A stretch of 8,081 nucleotides of DNA from an uncultured Oscillospiraceae bacterium. Lineage in GTDB: Bacteria; Bacillota; Clostridia; Oscillospirales; Oscillospiraceae. The position numbers were made by a program, and so were the translations under genes. The notes beneath the pieces were generated by a model. The model ran no database searches. It was not told where the DNA came from and saw only the letters and a list, made by a program, of their open reading frames with translations. Where the stretch lies: positions 1 to 8,081 of the forward strand of contig CAKTVN010000064.1 in NCBI GenBank assembly GCA_934623545.1. The letters run 5' to 3'. Positions 1-7,114 of the stretch are shown here, in pieces; the first letter of the stretch is position 1, and each line of letters opens with the position of its first letter.

Positions 1-22
1 TTCATTTCTCATCACCATGTTC

Positions 23-52
23 ATTATACAACAACGATTGATAAATTATCAA
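23..52 (-). promoter_or_regulatory. Leftward promoter with palindromic operator-like site
   Basis: On the minus strand a -35 box TTGATA (47-52) and a perfect -10 box TATAAT (23-28) are separated by 18 bases and point out of the left edge, so a gene probably begins just outside the window. A 19-base palindrome, GATTGATAAATTATCAATC (36-54), covers the -35 box and part of the spacer, where a dimeric repressor would block polymerase. The surrounding 80 bases are clearly more AT-rich than the rest of the window. The promoter match is seen directly. The operator role is inference. Confidence 0.5.
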
Positions 53-91
53 TCTTTTTAAAAAGATATTAGTATTACAGGGGATTGCAAA

Positions 92-113
92 GGGGGAGAA
101 TCGAAACTCCCCC
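92..113. repeat. G/C-run hairpin
   Basis: Arms GGGGGAG (92-98) and CTCCCCC (107-113) form a 7-bp hairpin with an 8-base loop. It lies directly before the 69-bp repeat. The flanks AGGGGATTGCAAAG (78-91) and CCCTTGCC resemble the sequence on both sides of the larger insertion at 6539-6682, so this looks like a short version of that locus. Confidence 0.4.
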
Positions 114-115
114 CC

Positions 116-184
116 TTGCCATTCTTTCTTTCGACCGTCAACGGCGCTTTCTTTCTCATACGAGAAAGAAAGCGGGGTTGAAAC
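116..184 (+). repeat. 69-bp dispersed repeat, copy 1
   Basis: These 69 bases match 6678-6747 in direct orientation. The only difference is the apical loop of the internal hairpin, ATAC here and ATGCT there. The internal hairpin has a perfect 13-bp stem, from CGCTTTCTTTCTC (145-157) and GAGAAAGAAAGCG (162-174). A hairpin array follows directly downstream of both copies, so the two form one composite unit. No coding frame is preserved. The function is not known to me. Confidence 0.85.
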
Positions 185-189
185 GTTCC

Positions 190-305
190 CCGCGCGCTAT
201 GTGTGCGGATGAGGTGTCACCCTTCGGGTGACAAGCCCCGCGTCCTTCGGGCACGGCAGCCCCTGTGCCTGCGGCACAGGTCAGGCGTCGCCCCTTCGGG
301 GTGAC
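190..305 (+). repeat. Five-hairpin array, copy 1 (downstream of glnN)
   Basis: Five small hairpins lie in a row, each with a 7- or 8-bp stem and a 3-base loop: H0 190-208, H1 216-232 (GTCACCC/GGGTGAC), H2 239-255 (one C-A mismatch), H3 262-280 (CCTGTGCC/GGCACAGG) and H4 287-305. The same five occur in the same order on the opposite strand at 5772-5887. Read in the direction of glnN transcription the array follows the glnN terminator, just as the second copy follows proC in its direction. Stems are preserved between copies through paired or G-U changes, for example H0. I do not recognise a named repeat family. Confidence 0.75.
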
Positions 306-332
306 AAAAGCGCCGCCTTTCGGCGGCGCTTT
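306..332 (-). terminator. glnN rho-independent terminator
   Basis: An 11-bp perfect stem (307-317 with 322-332) has a GAAA tetraloop when read on the minus strand and is followed by TTTT. It begins three bases past the glnN stop codon. The stem itself carries A and T at its ends, so it may also stop rightward transcription. It occupies the slot next to hairpin H4 of the adjoining array. A smaller hairpin, TGCGCC/GGCGCA at 5751-5766, occupies the same slot in the other copy. Confidence 0.8.
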
Positions 333-335
333 CTG

Positions 336-2426
<2,091 letters not shown>

Positions 2427-2504
2427 GAACGGTTCCTCCTTATAAATTCGTTCCTGTGCGGCTGACATTTGTCTTTCGAAAACAGGAAATTAAAATATGC
2501 ACCG

Positions 2505-2533
2505 ATTGTACCTGATAAGCGCCTGCGCGTCAA
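2505..2533 (-). promoter_or_regulatory. glnN promoter
   Basis: On the minus strand TTGACG (2528-2533) and TACAAT (2505-2510) are separated by exactly 17 bases, a near-consensus housekeeping promoter. The predicted start near 2498 gives a leader of about 70 bases before the glnN ATG, ending in a strong TAAGGAGG. I see no GlnR/TnrA-type site of the TGTNA-N7-TNACA form in the promoter, so nitrogen control by that route is not evident. Confidence 0.75.
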
Positions 2534-2579
2534 GAGCGCAAATTCTACGAATGATGCCCCGCCTGCCGGAGAAAGCGGC

Positions 2580-2600
2580 TCATATTTCACAAAAATATGA
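2580..2600. promoter_or_regulatory. Candidate operator in the glnN-proBAC divergent region
   Basis: A perfect inverted repeat with 8-base arms, TCATATTT and AAATATGA, and a 5-base centre lies between the divergent promoters. It is about 20 bases before the upstream rightward promoter's -35 box and about 47 bases before the glnN -35 box. The size and symmetry suit a dimeric transcription factor that could act on either unit. The binding protein is unknown, and AT-rich palindromes of this size can arise by chance. Confidence 0.35.
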
Positions 2601-2618
2601 ATCCCGCACAATTTTTTC

Positions 2619-2647
2619 TTGCAATTTGCTTTATCGTAGCGTATAGT
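2619..2647 (+). promoter_or_regulatory. Upstream rightward promoter P1
   Basis: TTGCAA (2619-2624) and TATAGT (2642-2647) are separated by 17 bases. The expected start is near 2654. Transcription from here meets a strong terminator about 60 bases later, before proB, so this promoter makes either a short RNA or an attenuated proB transcript. Confidence 0.6.
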
Positions 2648-2653
2648 AAAGTC

Positions 2654-2718
2654 GTCCCGCCCCTCATGAGAGGTAAGGGATACCGCTGTCTCCGTCTTTG
2701 ACCGGAGGCGGCTTTTTT
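2654..2718 (+). ncRNA. Candidate small RNA or attenuator leader upstream of proB
   Basis: The interval from the predicted P1 start to the T-run is about 65 bases and folds into two hairpins. The first pairs TCCC (2655-2658) with GGGA (2677-2680), enclosing CCTC/GAGG (2662-2665 with 2670-2673). The second is the terminator stem at 2685-2712. There is no open reading frame of note. I could not match it to a riboswitch, T-box or other named leader. It could be a free small RNA or a cis-acting attenuator for proBAC. Confidence 0.4.
2685..2718 (+). terminator. Terminator between the two proB-side promoters
   Basis: Arms GCTGTCTCCG (2685-2694) and CGGAGGCGGC (2703-2712) give a continuous 10-bp stem with two G-U pairs and an 8-base loop. 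Six T residues (2713-2718) follow directly. This is a textbook rho-independent terminator, placed about 157 bases before the proB start codon and before the second promoter. Confidence 0.75.
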
Positions 2719-2814
2719 CATAGGATCATGAATCCCGCCCCGGCGTGTCCTTCACGCGCGCCGGAAAGGGCTGTATTCTTATGCACGGCTCTGCCGAAAA
2801 TGCGGAAATCAGGA

Positions 2815-2843
2815 TTGTTTCCCCCCGGCGGCTGTGATATAAT
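2815..2843 (+). promoter_or_regulatory. proB proximal promoter P2
   Basis: TTGTTT (2815-2820) and a perfect TATAAT (2838-2843) are separated by 17 bases. A transcript from about 2850 would have a leader of only about 25 bases before the proB ATG at 2875. This is probably the main promoter of the proBAC operon, independent of the terminated upstream transcript. Confidence 0.65.
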
Positions 2844-2874
2844 ATTCATAACTTTAATGAATGGGGCTATCGCC

Positions 2875-3654
2875 ATGAAAATCGTAGTAAAAGTCGGCAC
2901 ATCTACTCTGGCGCATCCGACCGGGCGGCTGAACATCCAGCGCGTCGAGCAGCTGTGCAAGGTCCTCTCCGATCTGAAAAACGCCGGGCATCAGATCATC
3001 CTCGTCTCCTCCGGCGCCATCGCGATGGGCTTCGCGAAGCTCAATCTGCGTGAGCGACCGAAGGACACGCCGACCAAGCAGGCGTCCGCTGCCGTTGGTC
3101 AGTGCGAGCTCATGTATCTGTATGACAAGCTCTTTACCGAATATAATCACACTGTCGCACAGCTTCTGATCACCGCGCCCGACATCGAGGACGGCGGCAT
3201 CCGGAAGGAAAACTTCCACAACACGCTCGACCGCCTGCTGGAGCTCGGCGCGCTGCCAGTCATCAACGAGAACGACACGATCTCCACCGAAGAGTTCGGC
3301 ATCGGCGACAACGATACGCTTTCCGCCGTCGTCGCGGCGACGGTCTGCGCCGATCTGCTGGTGCTCCTGTCCGACATTGATGGGCTTTACGACGGCGACC
3401 CGCGCAAAAATCCGGACGCGAAGCTCATCCCGGTCGTGGAAGCAATCGACGAGCACATCATTTCGCTCGGCGGCGGCAGCGGCTCCAGCCTCGGCACCGG
3501 CGGCATGGCGACCAAGCTGCGCGCCGCGCAGATCGCGACCGAGGCGGGCTGCGAGATGGTCATCGCGAACGGCGTCAAGCCGGGGCTTCTGTATGACATC
3601 GCTGCGGGCAAGCCCGCCGGGACACGTTTTCTGAGAAAGAGGGCAGAGGCATGA
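2875..3654 (+). CDS. proB: Glutamate 5-kinase, short form without PUA domain
   Basis: The 259-residue product phosphorylates glutamate to gamma-glutamyl phosphate with ATP, the first step of proline synthesis. It is an amino-acid-kinase fold: KVGTSTL (6-12) near the phosphate site, VSSGAIA (44-50), NENDT (131-135), FGIGDND (141-147), [11 protein letters not shown] (166-176) and GTGGMATKL (207-215). The E. coli type is about 367 residues and carries a C-terminal PUA domain. This protein stops right after the kinase domain, which is a natural short form in many Gram-positives, not a truncation. The start at 2875 places GGGG 8 bases upstream and matches the usual N-terminus. An in-frame ATG at 2857 has no ribosome binding site. 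The stop overlaps the proA start by four bases (ATGA). Feedback inhibition by proline is usual for the family but is not shown by the sequence. Confidence 0.96.
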   Translation: MKIVVKVGTSTLAHPTGRLNIQRVEQLCKVLSDLKNAGHQIILVSSGAIAMGFAKLNLRERPKDTPTKQASAAVGQCELMYLYDKLFTEYNHTVAQLLITAPDIEDGGIRKENFHNTLDRLLELGALPVINENDTISTEEFGIGDNDTLSAVVAATVCADLLVLLSDIDGLYDGDPRKNPDAKLIPVVEAIDEHIISLGGGSGSSLGTGGMATKLRAAQIATEAGCEMVIANGVKPGLLYDIAAGKPAGTRFLRKRAEA

Positions 3655-4907
3655 CGACACAGGAAATTCTGAAAATCACAAAGGACGCATGGTCTGCCGT
3701 GCGTGACGCCTCCGAGGCGGAGAAAAACCGGATGCTTTGCGCCATGGCGGAGCAGCTTCTGGCGCACGCGGATGAGATCCTCGCGGCAAACGCGCTCGAC
3801 CTCGACGCGGCGCGCGGCACGATCTCCGACGTCATGCTCGACCGGCTGCGGCTGGATACCGCGCGCCTCGCCGGGATGGCAGACGGCGTGCGCGCCATCG
3901 CGGCGCTGCCTGATCACACCGGGCGCATTCTGGAGTCGTTCACCCGCCCGAACGGGATGCTCGTGCAGAAGGTGCAGGTCCCGCTGGGGCTGGTTGCCAT
4001 CATCTATGAAAGCCGCCCGAACGTCACCTCCGACGCGGCGGCGCTCTGCCTCAAGAGCGGCAACGCCTGCATTCTGCGCGGCGGCAAGGAGGCGCATCGC
4101 TCCTCCGCCGCCATCGTCAAGGCGCTCAAGTCCGGTATCGAAGCTGCGGGCGGGAACCCGGATATGCTCAATATGATCGAGGACACCAGCCGCGCCAGCG
4201 CGGCGGAGCTGATGACCGCCTCGGGGCTGGTCGATCTGCTCATTCCGCGCGGCGGCGCGGGGCTGATCCGCGCGTGCGTGGAAAACGCGACGGTCCCTTG
4301 CATCGAGACCGGCACCGGCATCTGCCACGTCTATGTGGATGACGCGGCGGACCTTGAGAAGGCGGTCCGCATCATCGTCAACGCCAAAACGAGCCGCCCC
4401 TCGGTCTGCAATGCCGAGGAGGTCTGCCTGGTACATAAGGACATCGCGGGAGCCTTCCTTCCTATGCTCAAAAAAGCCCTCGTCGACGACCGCGCGGCAC
4501 AGGGACTTGTCCCGGTCGAGCTTCGCCTCGATCAGCGGGCGGCAAAGCTCATCCCCGGCACGCCGGCTGGTGAACGGGACTTTGACACGGAATTTCTCAA
4601 TTACATCCTCGCCGTCGGCGTCGTCGACAGCGTGGAGGACGCCATCGCCCACATCCAGCGGCACTCGACCGGGCACAGCGACGCCATCGTGACGGAAAAC
4701 GCCGCGCACGCGCGGCAGTTCACGATGCAGGTCGACAGTGCGGCGGTCTATGTGAACGTCTCGACCCGCTTTACCGACGGCGGCGAATTCGGCCTCGGCT
4801 GCGAAATGGGCATTTCCACGCAGAAGCTGCACGCCAGAGGTCCGATGGGGCTCGATGCGCTCAGTACCTGCAAATATATCATCACCGGAAACGGACAAAT
4901 TCGCTGA
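3651..4907 (+). CDS. proA: Gamma-glutamyl phosphate reductase (glutamate-5-semialdehyde dehydrogenase)
   Basis: The 418-residue product reduces gamma-glutamyl phosphate with NADPH to glutamate semialdehyde, which cyclises to pyrroline-5-carboxylate. The length is normal for the family. The aldehyde-dehydrogenase-type fold shows the cofactor region [17 protein letters not shown] (110-126), [10 protein letters not shown] (197-206), the catalytic cysteine in RPSVCNAEE (C253) and the conserved C-terminal stretch [15 protein letters not shown]. The start overlaps the proB stop in an ATGA, implying translational coupling. ProB and ProA act in sequence on an unstable acyl phosphate, so coupled synthesis makes sense. 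No frame damage is seen. Confidence 0.97.
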   Translation: MTTQEILKITKDAWSAVRDASEAEKNRMLCAMAEQLLAHADEILAANALDLDAARGTISDVMLDRLRLDTARLAGMADGVRAIAALPDHTGRILESFTRPNGMLVQKVQVPLGLVAIIYESRPNVTSDAAALCLKSGNACILRGGKEAHRSSAAIVKALKSGIEAAGGNPDMLNMIEDTSRASAAELMTASGLVDLLIPRGGAGLIRACVENATVPCIETGTGICHVYVDDAADLEKAVRIIVNAKTSRPSVCNAEEVCLVHKDIAGAFLPMLKKALVDDRAAQGLVPVELRLDQRAAKLIPGTPAGERDFDTEFLNYILAVGVVDSVEDAIAHIQRHSTGHSDAIVTENAAHARQFTMQVDSAAVYVNVSTRFTDGGEFGLGCEMGISTQKLHARGPMGLDALSTCKYIITGNGQIR

Positions 4908-4913
4908 GGAGGG
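4907..4913 (+). promoter_or_regulatory. proC ribosome binding site
   Basis: AGGAGGG starts on the last base of the proA stop codon and lies 7 bases before the ATG at 4921. It fixes the proC start there, not at an upstream in-frame ATG inside proA, and makes ribosome hand-over from proA likely. Confidence 0.85.
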
Positions 4914-4920
4914 AAGTCAA

Positions 4921-5718
4921 ATGAAACGCTATACGGCTGGTTTTCTCGGCGCGGGCAATATGGGCGGCGCGCTGGCACAGGCGGCGGTCAAGTCCGCCGG
5001 CGCAGAAAAGGTCATCCTGACCTGTAAGACGCCGGAGCATACGCGCGCGGCGGCGGAGCGCCTCGGCTGCGCTGCCGGTACGGCAGAGGAGGTCCTGACG
5101 CAGAGCCGCTTTGTCTTCCTCGGCGTCAAGCCACAAATGCTCGCAGAGGTCACGCCCACGCTACAGAGCGCCCTTCCCGGCAGCGGCTGCGTGCTGGTGT
5201 CGATGCTGGCGGGCGTCACGCTGGAGAAGCTGGAGAAGCTCTTCCCGGAGACGCGTATCCTGCGCATCATGCCGAATACGCCCTGCGCGACCGGCTGCGG
5301 CGTGATTTCGCTCTGCCGCGGAAGCCTTGCCGCGCAGGAGGATGTCACCGAGTTCCACGCTCTGATGCAGCAGGCGGGGCAGATCGTCGAGCTGCCGGAG
5401 AAGCAGATCGATGCGGCGACCGCCGTTGCCGGCTGCGGACCGGCATTTGCCTATATGTTCGTTCAGGCGCTCGCCGACGGCGCGGTCGCGTGCGGGCTTC
5501 CGCGCGCCCTCGCGGTGGAGTATGCCGCGCAGACGCTCCTCGGCAGTGCGCAGATGGTCCTTCAGACCGGCGCGCATCCGGAAAAGCTCAAGGACGACGT
5601 GTGCAGCCCCGGCGGCAGCACCATCGTGGGCGTCCGCGCGCTGGAGCAGCGCGGCTTCCGCGCTGCCTGCATGGAGGCGGTCGAAGCGGCGTATCAGAAA
5701 AGCAAGGCGCTCGGCTGA
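4921..5718 (+). CDS. proC: Pyrroline-5-carboxylate reductase
   Basis: The 265-residue product reduces pyrroline-5-carboxylate to proline with NAD(P)H, the last step of the pathway. An N-terminal Rossmann motif GFLGAGNMGGAL (7-18) is followed by FLGVKPQ (76-82), RIMPNTPCATGCG (125-137), AVAGCGPAFAYMF (168-180) and the C-terminal signature DDVCSPGGSTIVGVRALE (235-252), the dimerisation and active-site helices of P5C reductases. Length is normal. It is the third gene of the operon, 13 bases after proA, so proBAC gives a complete route from glutamate to proline. A longer open frame begins at 4855 inside proA, but the ribosome binding site and the family N-terminus support 4921. Confidence 0.97.
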   Translation: MKRYTAGFLGAGNMGGALAQAAVKSAGAEKVILTCKTPEHTRAAAERLGCAAGTAEEVLTQSRFVFLGVKPQMLAEVTPTLQSALPGSGCVLVSMLAGVTLEKLEKLFPETRILRIMPNTPCATGCGVISLCRGSLAAQEDVTEFHALMQQAGQIVELPEKQIDAATAVAGCGPAFAYMFVQALADGAVACGLPRALAVEYAAQTLLGSAQMVLQTGAHPEKLKDDVCSPGGSTIVGVRALEQRGFRAACMEAVEAAYQKSKALG

Positions 5719-5728
5719 GCGCCCATGT

Positions 5729-5766
5729 CCCCCGAAGGGGGGAAGGGGGCTGCGCCGGAGGGCGCA
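5729..5766 (+). repeat. Two small hairpins directly after proC
   Basis: CCCCC (5729-5733)/GGGGG (5737-5741) with a GAA loop and TGCGCC (5751-5756)/GGCGCA (5761-5766) with a GGAG loop begin 10 bases after the proC stop. Neither has a T-run. The second takes the position that the glnN terminator takes next to the other array, so it could be a decayed or alternative form of that module. Confidence 0.55.
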
Positions 5767-5771
5767 AAATC

Positions 5772-5887
5772 GTCACCCCAGAGGGGTGACACCGCATCTG
5801 TGCCGAAGGCACAGGGGACGCGCCCGAAGGACGCGGAGCGATTCGTCACCCGAAGGGTGACTCTTTATCCGCGCGCACAGCGCGCGG
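5772..5887 (-). repeat. Five-hairpin array, copy 2 (downstream of proC)
   Basis: On the plus strand the hairpins run H4 5772-5790 (GTCACCCC/GGGGTGAC), H3 5798-5814 (CTGTGCC/GGCACAG), H2 5819-5835 (CGCGCCC/GGACGCG), H1 5845-5861 (GTCACCC/GGGTGAC) and H0 5869-5887 (CCGCGCGC/GCGCGCGG). This is the exact reverse order of the array at 190-305, so the whole unit is present in inverted orientation. Spacers between hairpins are 4 to 9 bases and less conserved than the stems. A further hairpin with arms CCGCATC and GATGCGG (5892-5910) follows. The same orientation relative to the upstream gene is kept after glnN and after proC. Confidence 0.75.
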
Positions 5888-5922
5888 GAAACCGCATCCG
5901 GAAGATGCGGGAGGCTCTTTTC

Positions 5923-5947
5923 CGGATTCACCGGAGGTGCCGTTTTT
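5923..5947 (+). terminator. Probable proBAC operon terminator
   Basis: CGG (5923-5925) plus CACC (5929-5932) pair with GGTG (5936-5939) plus CCG (5940-5942) around a GGA loop, leaving a 3-base bulge. Five T residues (5943-5947) follow directly. It is about 205 bases past the proC stop, after the hairpin array, and is the first hairpin after the operon with a clear T-run. The bulge lowers confidence. Confidence 0.5.
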
Positions 5948-5982
5948 ACAGCGACGCTGTAACTGTCGCTCCGCGGGCATTC

Positions 5983-6089
5983 GTCCTCGCAAGCTTCATA
6001 TCCCTCGCCCCGCCGCAAGCGGCAGGTCTCGTCCATTACGCTGCTCGTCCTCTCCAAACAGCAAACGCTGCGCTGGTTTGCTGTTTGGT
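5983..6089 (+). repeat. Conserved-loop hairpin repeat, copy A
   Basis: This 107-base unit is repeated at 6230-6336 with 9 differences. It contains a small fixed hairpin, GCCGC/GCGGC with an AA centre (6012-6023), about 30 bases of spacer, and a 13-bp hairpin: ccaaacagcaaac (6054-6066), loop GCTGCGCTG (6067-6075), gtttgctgtttgg (6076-6088). Compared with copy B, three neighbouring base pairs of the stem differ and all three are compensated. Confidence 0.85.
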
Positions 6090-6229
6090 CCCATTTCTGT
6101 CTTGCCAGAAAAAAGTATGCAAAAAAGAGGCGCAGGGACCGCGAAATAGCGCTGACGCGCAGAAAAACAGGTCGTTCCGTTGTGCGTGTTGTCGTTACCC
6201 CGGCGGTCAAGGAACGCCCTTCGGGCAGC

Positions 6230-6336
6230 GTCCTCGCAAGCTTCATATCCCTCGCCCCGCCGCAAGCGGCAGGTCTCGTCCATTGCGCTGCTCGTCCTTT
6301 CCAAAACACAAACGCTTCGCTGGTTTGTGTTTTGGT
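6230..6336 (+). repeat. Conserved-loop hairpin repeat, copy B
   Basis: This is the second direct copy, starting 247 bases after copy A. The hairpin is ccaaaacacaaac (6301-6313), loop GCTTCGCTG (6314-6322), gtttgtgttttgg (6323-6335), again a perfect 13-bp stem. Six of the nine differences from copy A are the two sides of three changed stem pairs. That points to a structure kept by selection or by the copying mechanism, not to coding. Confidence 0.85.
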
Positions 6337-6378
6337 TCTTTGGCATCTTCCTGTTAGTGCCCGTTGAATATTTGACGT

Positions 6379-6459
6379 ATGGAAGTCGAGACAGGCGCAG
6401 AGTATTTCGACTACCTCGCCGGTCTGTTCAATTCGCATCTGCATCGCGTTTTTTGCTGA
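6379..6459 (+). CDS. Possible 26-residue small ORF or gene remnant
   Basis: An ATG at 6379 opens a 26-codon frame ending at TGA 6457-6459. It has a protein-like mix of residues (begins MEVETGAEYF, then DYLAGLFN) unlike the Arg/Ser-rich frames of the surrounding repeats. No ribosome binding site is visible, and an in-frame TGA lies directly upstream at 6373-6375. The antisense frame is also open. I do not recognise it. It may be a fragment of a lost gene between repeat copies B and C. Confidence 0.15.
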   Translation: MEVETGAEYFDYLAGLFNSHLHRVFC

Positions 6460-6500
6460 TTTGAAATGTGCTTTGCACAAACCAAACCCCTGGGAATGAT

Positions 6501-6530
6501 CCAAGAAGGGGGTCGCAACCCCCTTCTTGG
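6501..6530. repeat. 12-bp perfect hairpin
   Basis: CCAAGAAGGGGG (6501-6512) and CCCCCTTCTTGG (6519-6530) pair perfectly around a 6-base loop TCGCAA. TCGTTTT follows on the plus strand, so weak termination is possible. No gene on this strand clearly needs a terminator here, and the hairpin sits beside copy C of the conserved-loop repeat. Confidence 0.6.
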
Positions 6531-6560
6531 TCGTTTTAAGGGGATTCCAAAGATGGGGCT

Positions 6561-6658
6561 CCCGCGCGAATCCAGCGAAGCGATTCGTGCGGGAAAAGGA
6601 GGAACAACGAAACGGACGAACCCTGCCGCTTGCGGCAGGGTGAGGGATGTGTAGTTTG
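6561..6658 (-). repeat. Conserved-loop hairpin repeat, copy C (inverted, divergent)
   Basis: Read on the minus strand this unit repeats the plan of copies A and B: ATCCCTC, then a GCCGC/GCGGC hairpin (here extended to a 9-bp stem, 6621-6640), a spacer containing TTCGTCC, then a stem-loop whose loop GCTTCGCTG (6573-6581) is identical to that of copy B. The stem arms, 6561-6572 and 6582-6593, have a wholly different sequence (CCCGCACGAATC on the minus strand) yet pair at 11 of 12 positions. It lies in an otherwise repeated locus whose other copy (79-120) lacks it. Confidence 0.7.
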
Positions 6659-6677
6659 TTCCGACGCAAATCCCCCT

Positions 6678-6747
6678 TTGCCATTCTTTCTTTCGACCGT
6701 CAACGGCGCTTTCTTTCTCATGCTGAGAAAGAAAGCGGGGTTGAAAC
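6678..6747 (+). repeat. 70-bp dispersed repeat, copy 2
   Basis: This is a direct repeat of 116-184, identical apart from the apical loop of the internal 13-bp hairpin (ATGCT at 6720-6724 in place of ATAC). The two copies are about 6.5 kb apart and bracket glnN and proBAC. A truncated hairpin array follows at once. Confidence 0.85.
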
Positions 6748-6749
6748 CT

Positions 6750-6788
6750 CCGCGTCCTCCGGGCGCGTTGCCCCTGTGCCTGCGGCAC
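6750..6788 (+). repeat. Truncated hairpin array, copy 3 (H2-H3 only)
   Basis: H2 (CGCGTCC, TCC loop, GGGCGCG, 6751-6767) and H3 (TGTGCC/GGCACA, about 6774-6788) follow the 70-bp repeat in the same order and strand as in copy 1. H0, H1 and H4 are missing. The array therefore moves or decays as modules, and the 70-bp repeat plus array is the larger unit. Confidence 0.65.
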
Positions 6789-6820
6789 AAATAAGGTGCC
6801 ACTTTAGAGCAGTTTAATCG

Positions 6821-6844
6821 CGGTTTGGGTCACGGTTTGGGTCA
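6821..6844. repeat. 12-bp tandem repeat
   Basis: CGGTTTGGGTCA occurs twice in a row (6821-6832 and 6833-6844). It lies about 90 bases beyond the 3' end of the tRNA fragment, outside the tRNA terminator. Short direct repeats near a tRNA attachment site can be integrase or excisionase arm sites. That reading is inference. Confidence 0.6.
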
Positions 6845-6893
6845 AAACGCGGCTTCAAAAATATGGCTGAACTTTTTTGCTGCAAAATGCAAG

Positions 6894-6929
6894 AAAAAGC
6901 TCCGAAATCAAGCGATTTCGGAGCTTTTT
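6894..6929 (-). terminator. Terminator after the tRNA fragment
   Basis: A perfect 16-bp stem (6894-6909 with 6914-6929) with a 4-base loop ends in TTTTT on the minus strand, one base after the CCA end of the tRNA fragment. It is symmetrical and would also stop rightward transcription. Its position shows that the sequence to the left of the fragment is the natural downstream flank of a tRNA gene. Confidence 0.85.
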
Positions 6930-6930
6930 A

Positions 6931-6978
6931 TGGTGGACAGTACAGGACTCGAACCTGTGACCCCATGCACGTCAAGCA
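6931..6978 (-). tRNA. 3' part of a tRNA gene, probably tRNA-Val(GAC); attachment-site scar
   Basis: Read on the minus strand these 48 bases fit tRNA positions 29-76: anticodon loop TTGACGT with GAC, a 5-base variable loop, a perfect T stem ACAGG/CCTGT with loop TTCGAGT, acceptor strand ACTGTCC, discriminator A and an encoded CCA. The matching 5' acceptor strand (GGACAGT) and any D arm are absent from the next 100 bases upstream, so this is not a whole gene. Such 3' fragments remain at the far end of elements that integrate into tRNA genes. The tRNA identity is a likely call. G at position 37 is unusual for Val. Confidence 0.7.
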
Positions 6979-7080
6979 GGACAAGTGCCTCAGAACCGTT
7001 GATACCGCAAGGTTTTCAGCGGTTTTTCAATGTATGCGCGTTTTAAGCCCCCACTTAGCTATCAGTTCGTCACAGTTTGC

Positions 7081-7113
7081 TGTCGTATTTTTGTCGTACT
7101 TTTGTCGCACCGC
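7081..7113. repeat. Three 11-bp direct repeats, possible integrase arm sites
   Basis: TGTCGTATTTT (7081-7091), TGTCGTACTTT (7092-7102) and TGTCGCACCGC (7103-7113) repeat with an 11-base period, about one helical turn. They end one base before the stop codon of the leftward gene and about 100 bases inside the tRNA scar. That is where tyrosine integrases of tRNA-targeting elements often have arm-binding repeats. The repeat is seen directly. The role is inference. Confidence 0.55.
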
Positions 7114-7114
7114 T

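Larger units (their letters stand above)
5719..6930. other. Repeat-rich non-coding region
   Basis: Over 1.2 kb after proC I find no gene I can support. Long open frames on both strands here, up to 303 codons, run through repeats and hairpins in unrelated frames and give low-complexity Arg/Ser/Pro/Ala-rich proteins. The stretch holds the inverted hairpin array (5729-5910), a terminator, two direct copies and one inverted copy of the conserved-loop repeat, a 12-bp perfect hairpin, the second 70-bp repeat, a truncated array and a 12-bp tandem repeat. It appears to be a landing zone for small repetitive elements. Confidence 0.7.

Noticed and set aside
190..305. CRISPR array
   Set aside because: The hairpins are not identical repeats with unique spacers of constant length. 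Each module differs, spacers are only a few bases, and no cas gene is present.
2698..2874. Longer proB with 59 extra N-terminal codons
   Set aside because: That frame runs through the terminator and the P2 promoter. The family N-terminus begins at [10 protein letters not shown] (2875).
2875..3654. Truncated proB lacking its C-terminal domain
   Set aside because: The kinase domain is complete and the stop overlaps proA cleanly. Short ProB without PUA is a normal form in many Gram-positive bacteria.
3387..4898. 503-codon minus-strand frame over proA and part of proB, and a 268-codon frame over proB (2854-3660)
   Set aside because: These are antisense shadows of GC-rich genes with no family resemblance, ribosome binding site or promoter.
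5773..6684. 303-codon minus-strand frame across the repeat region, and 210 plus-strand codons at 5725-6357
   Set aside because: Both read through hairpins and through repeat copies in different frames. The repeated sequence changes by paired stem substitutions, which fits structure and not codons. No protein-like domain is seen.
6931..7030. Complete tRNA gene, including a long-variable-arm type
   Set aside because: No 5' acceptor strand complementary to ACTGTCC and no D arm is found in the upstream 100 bases, and class II folds do not fit. Only the 3' part is supported.
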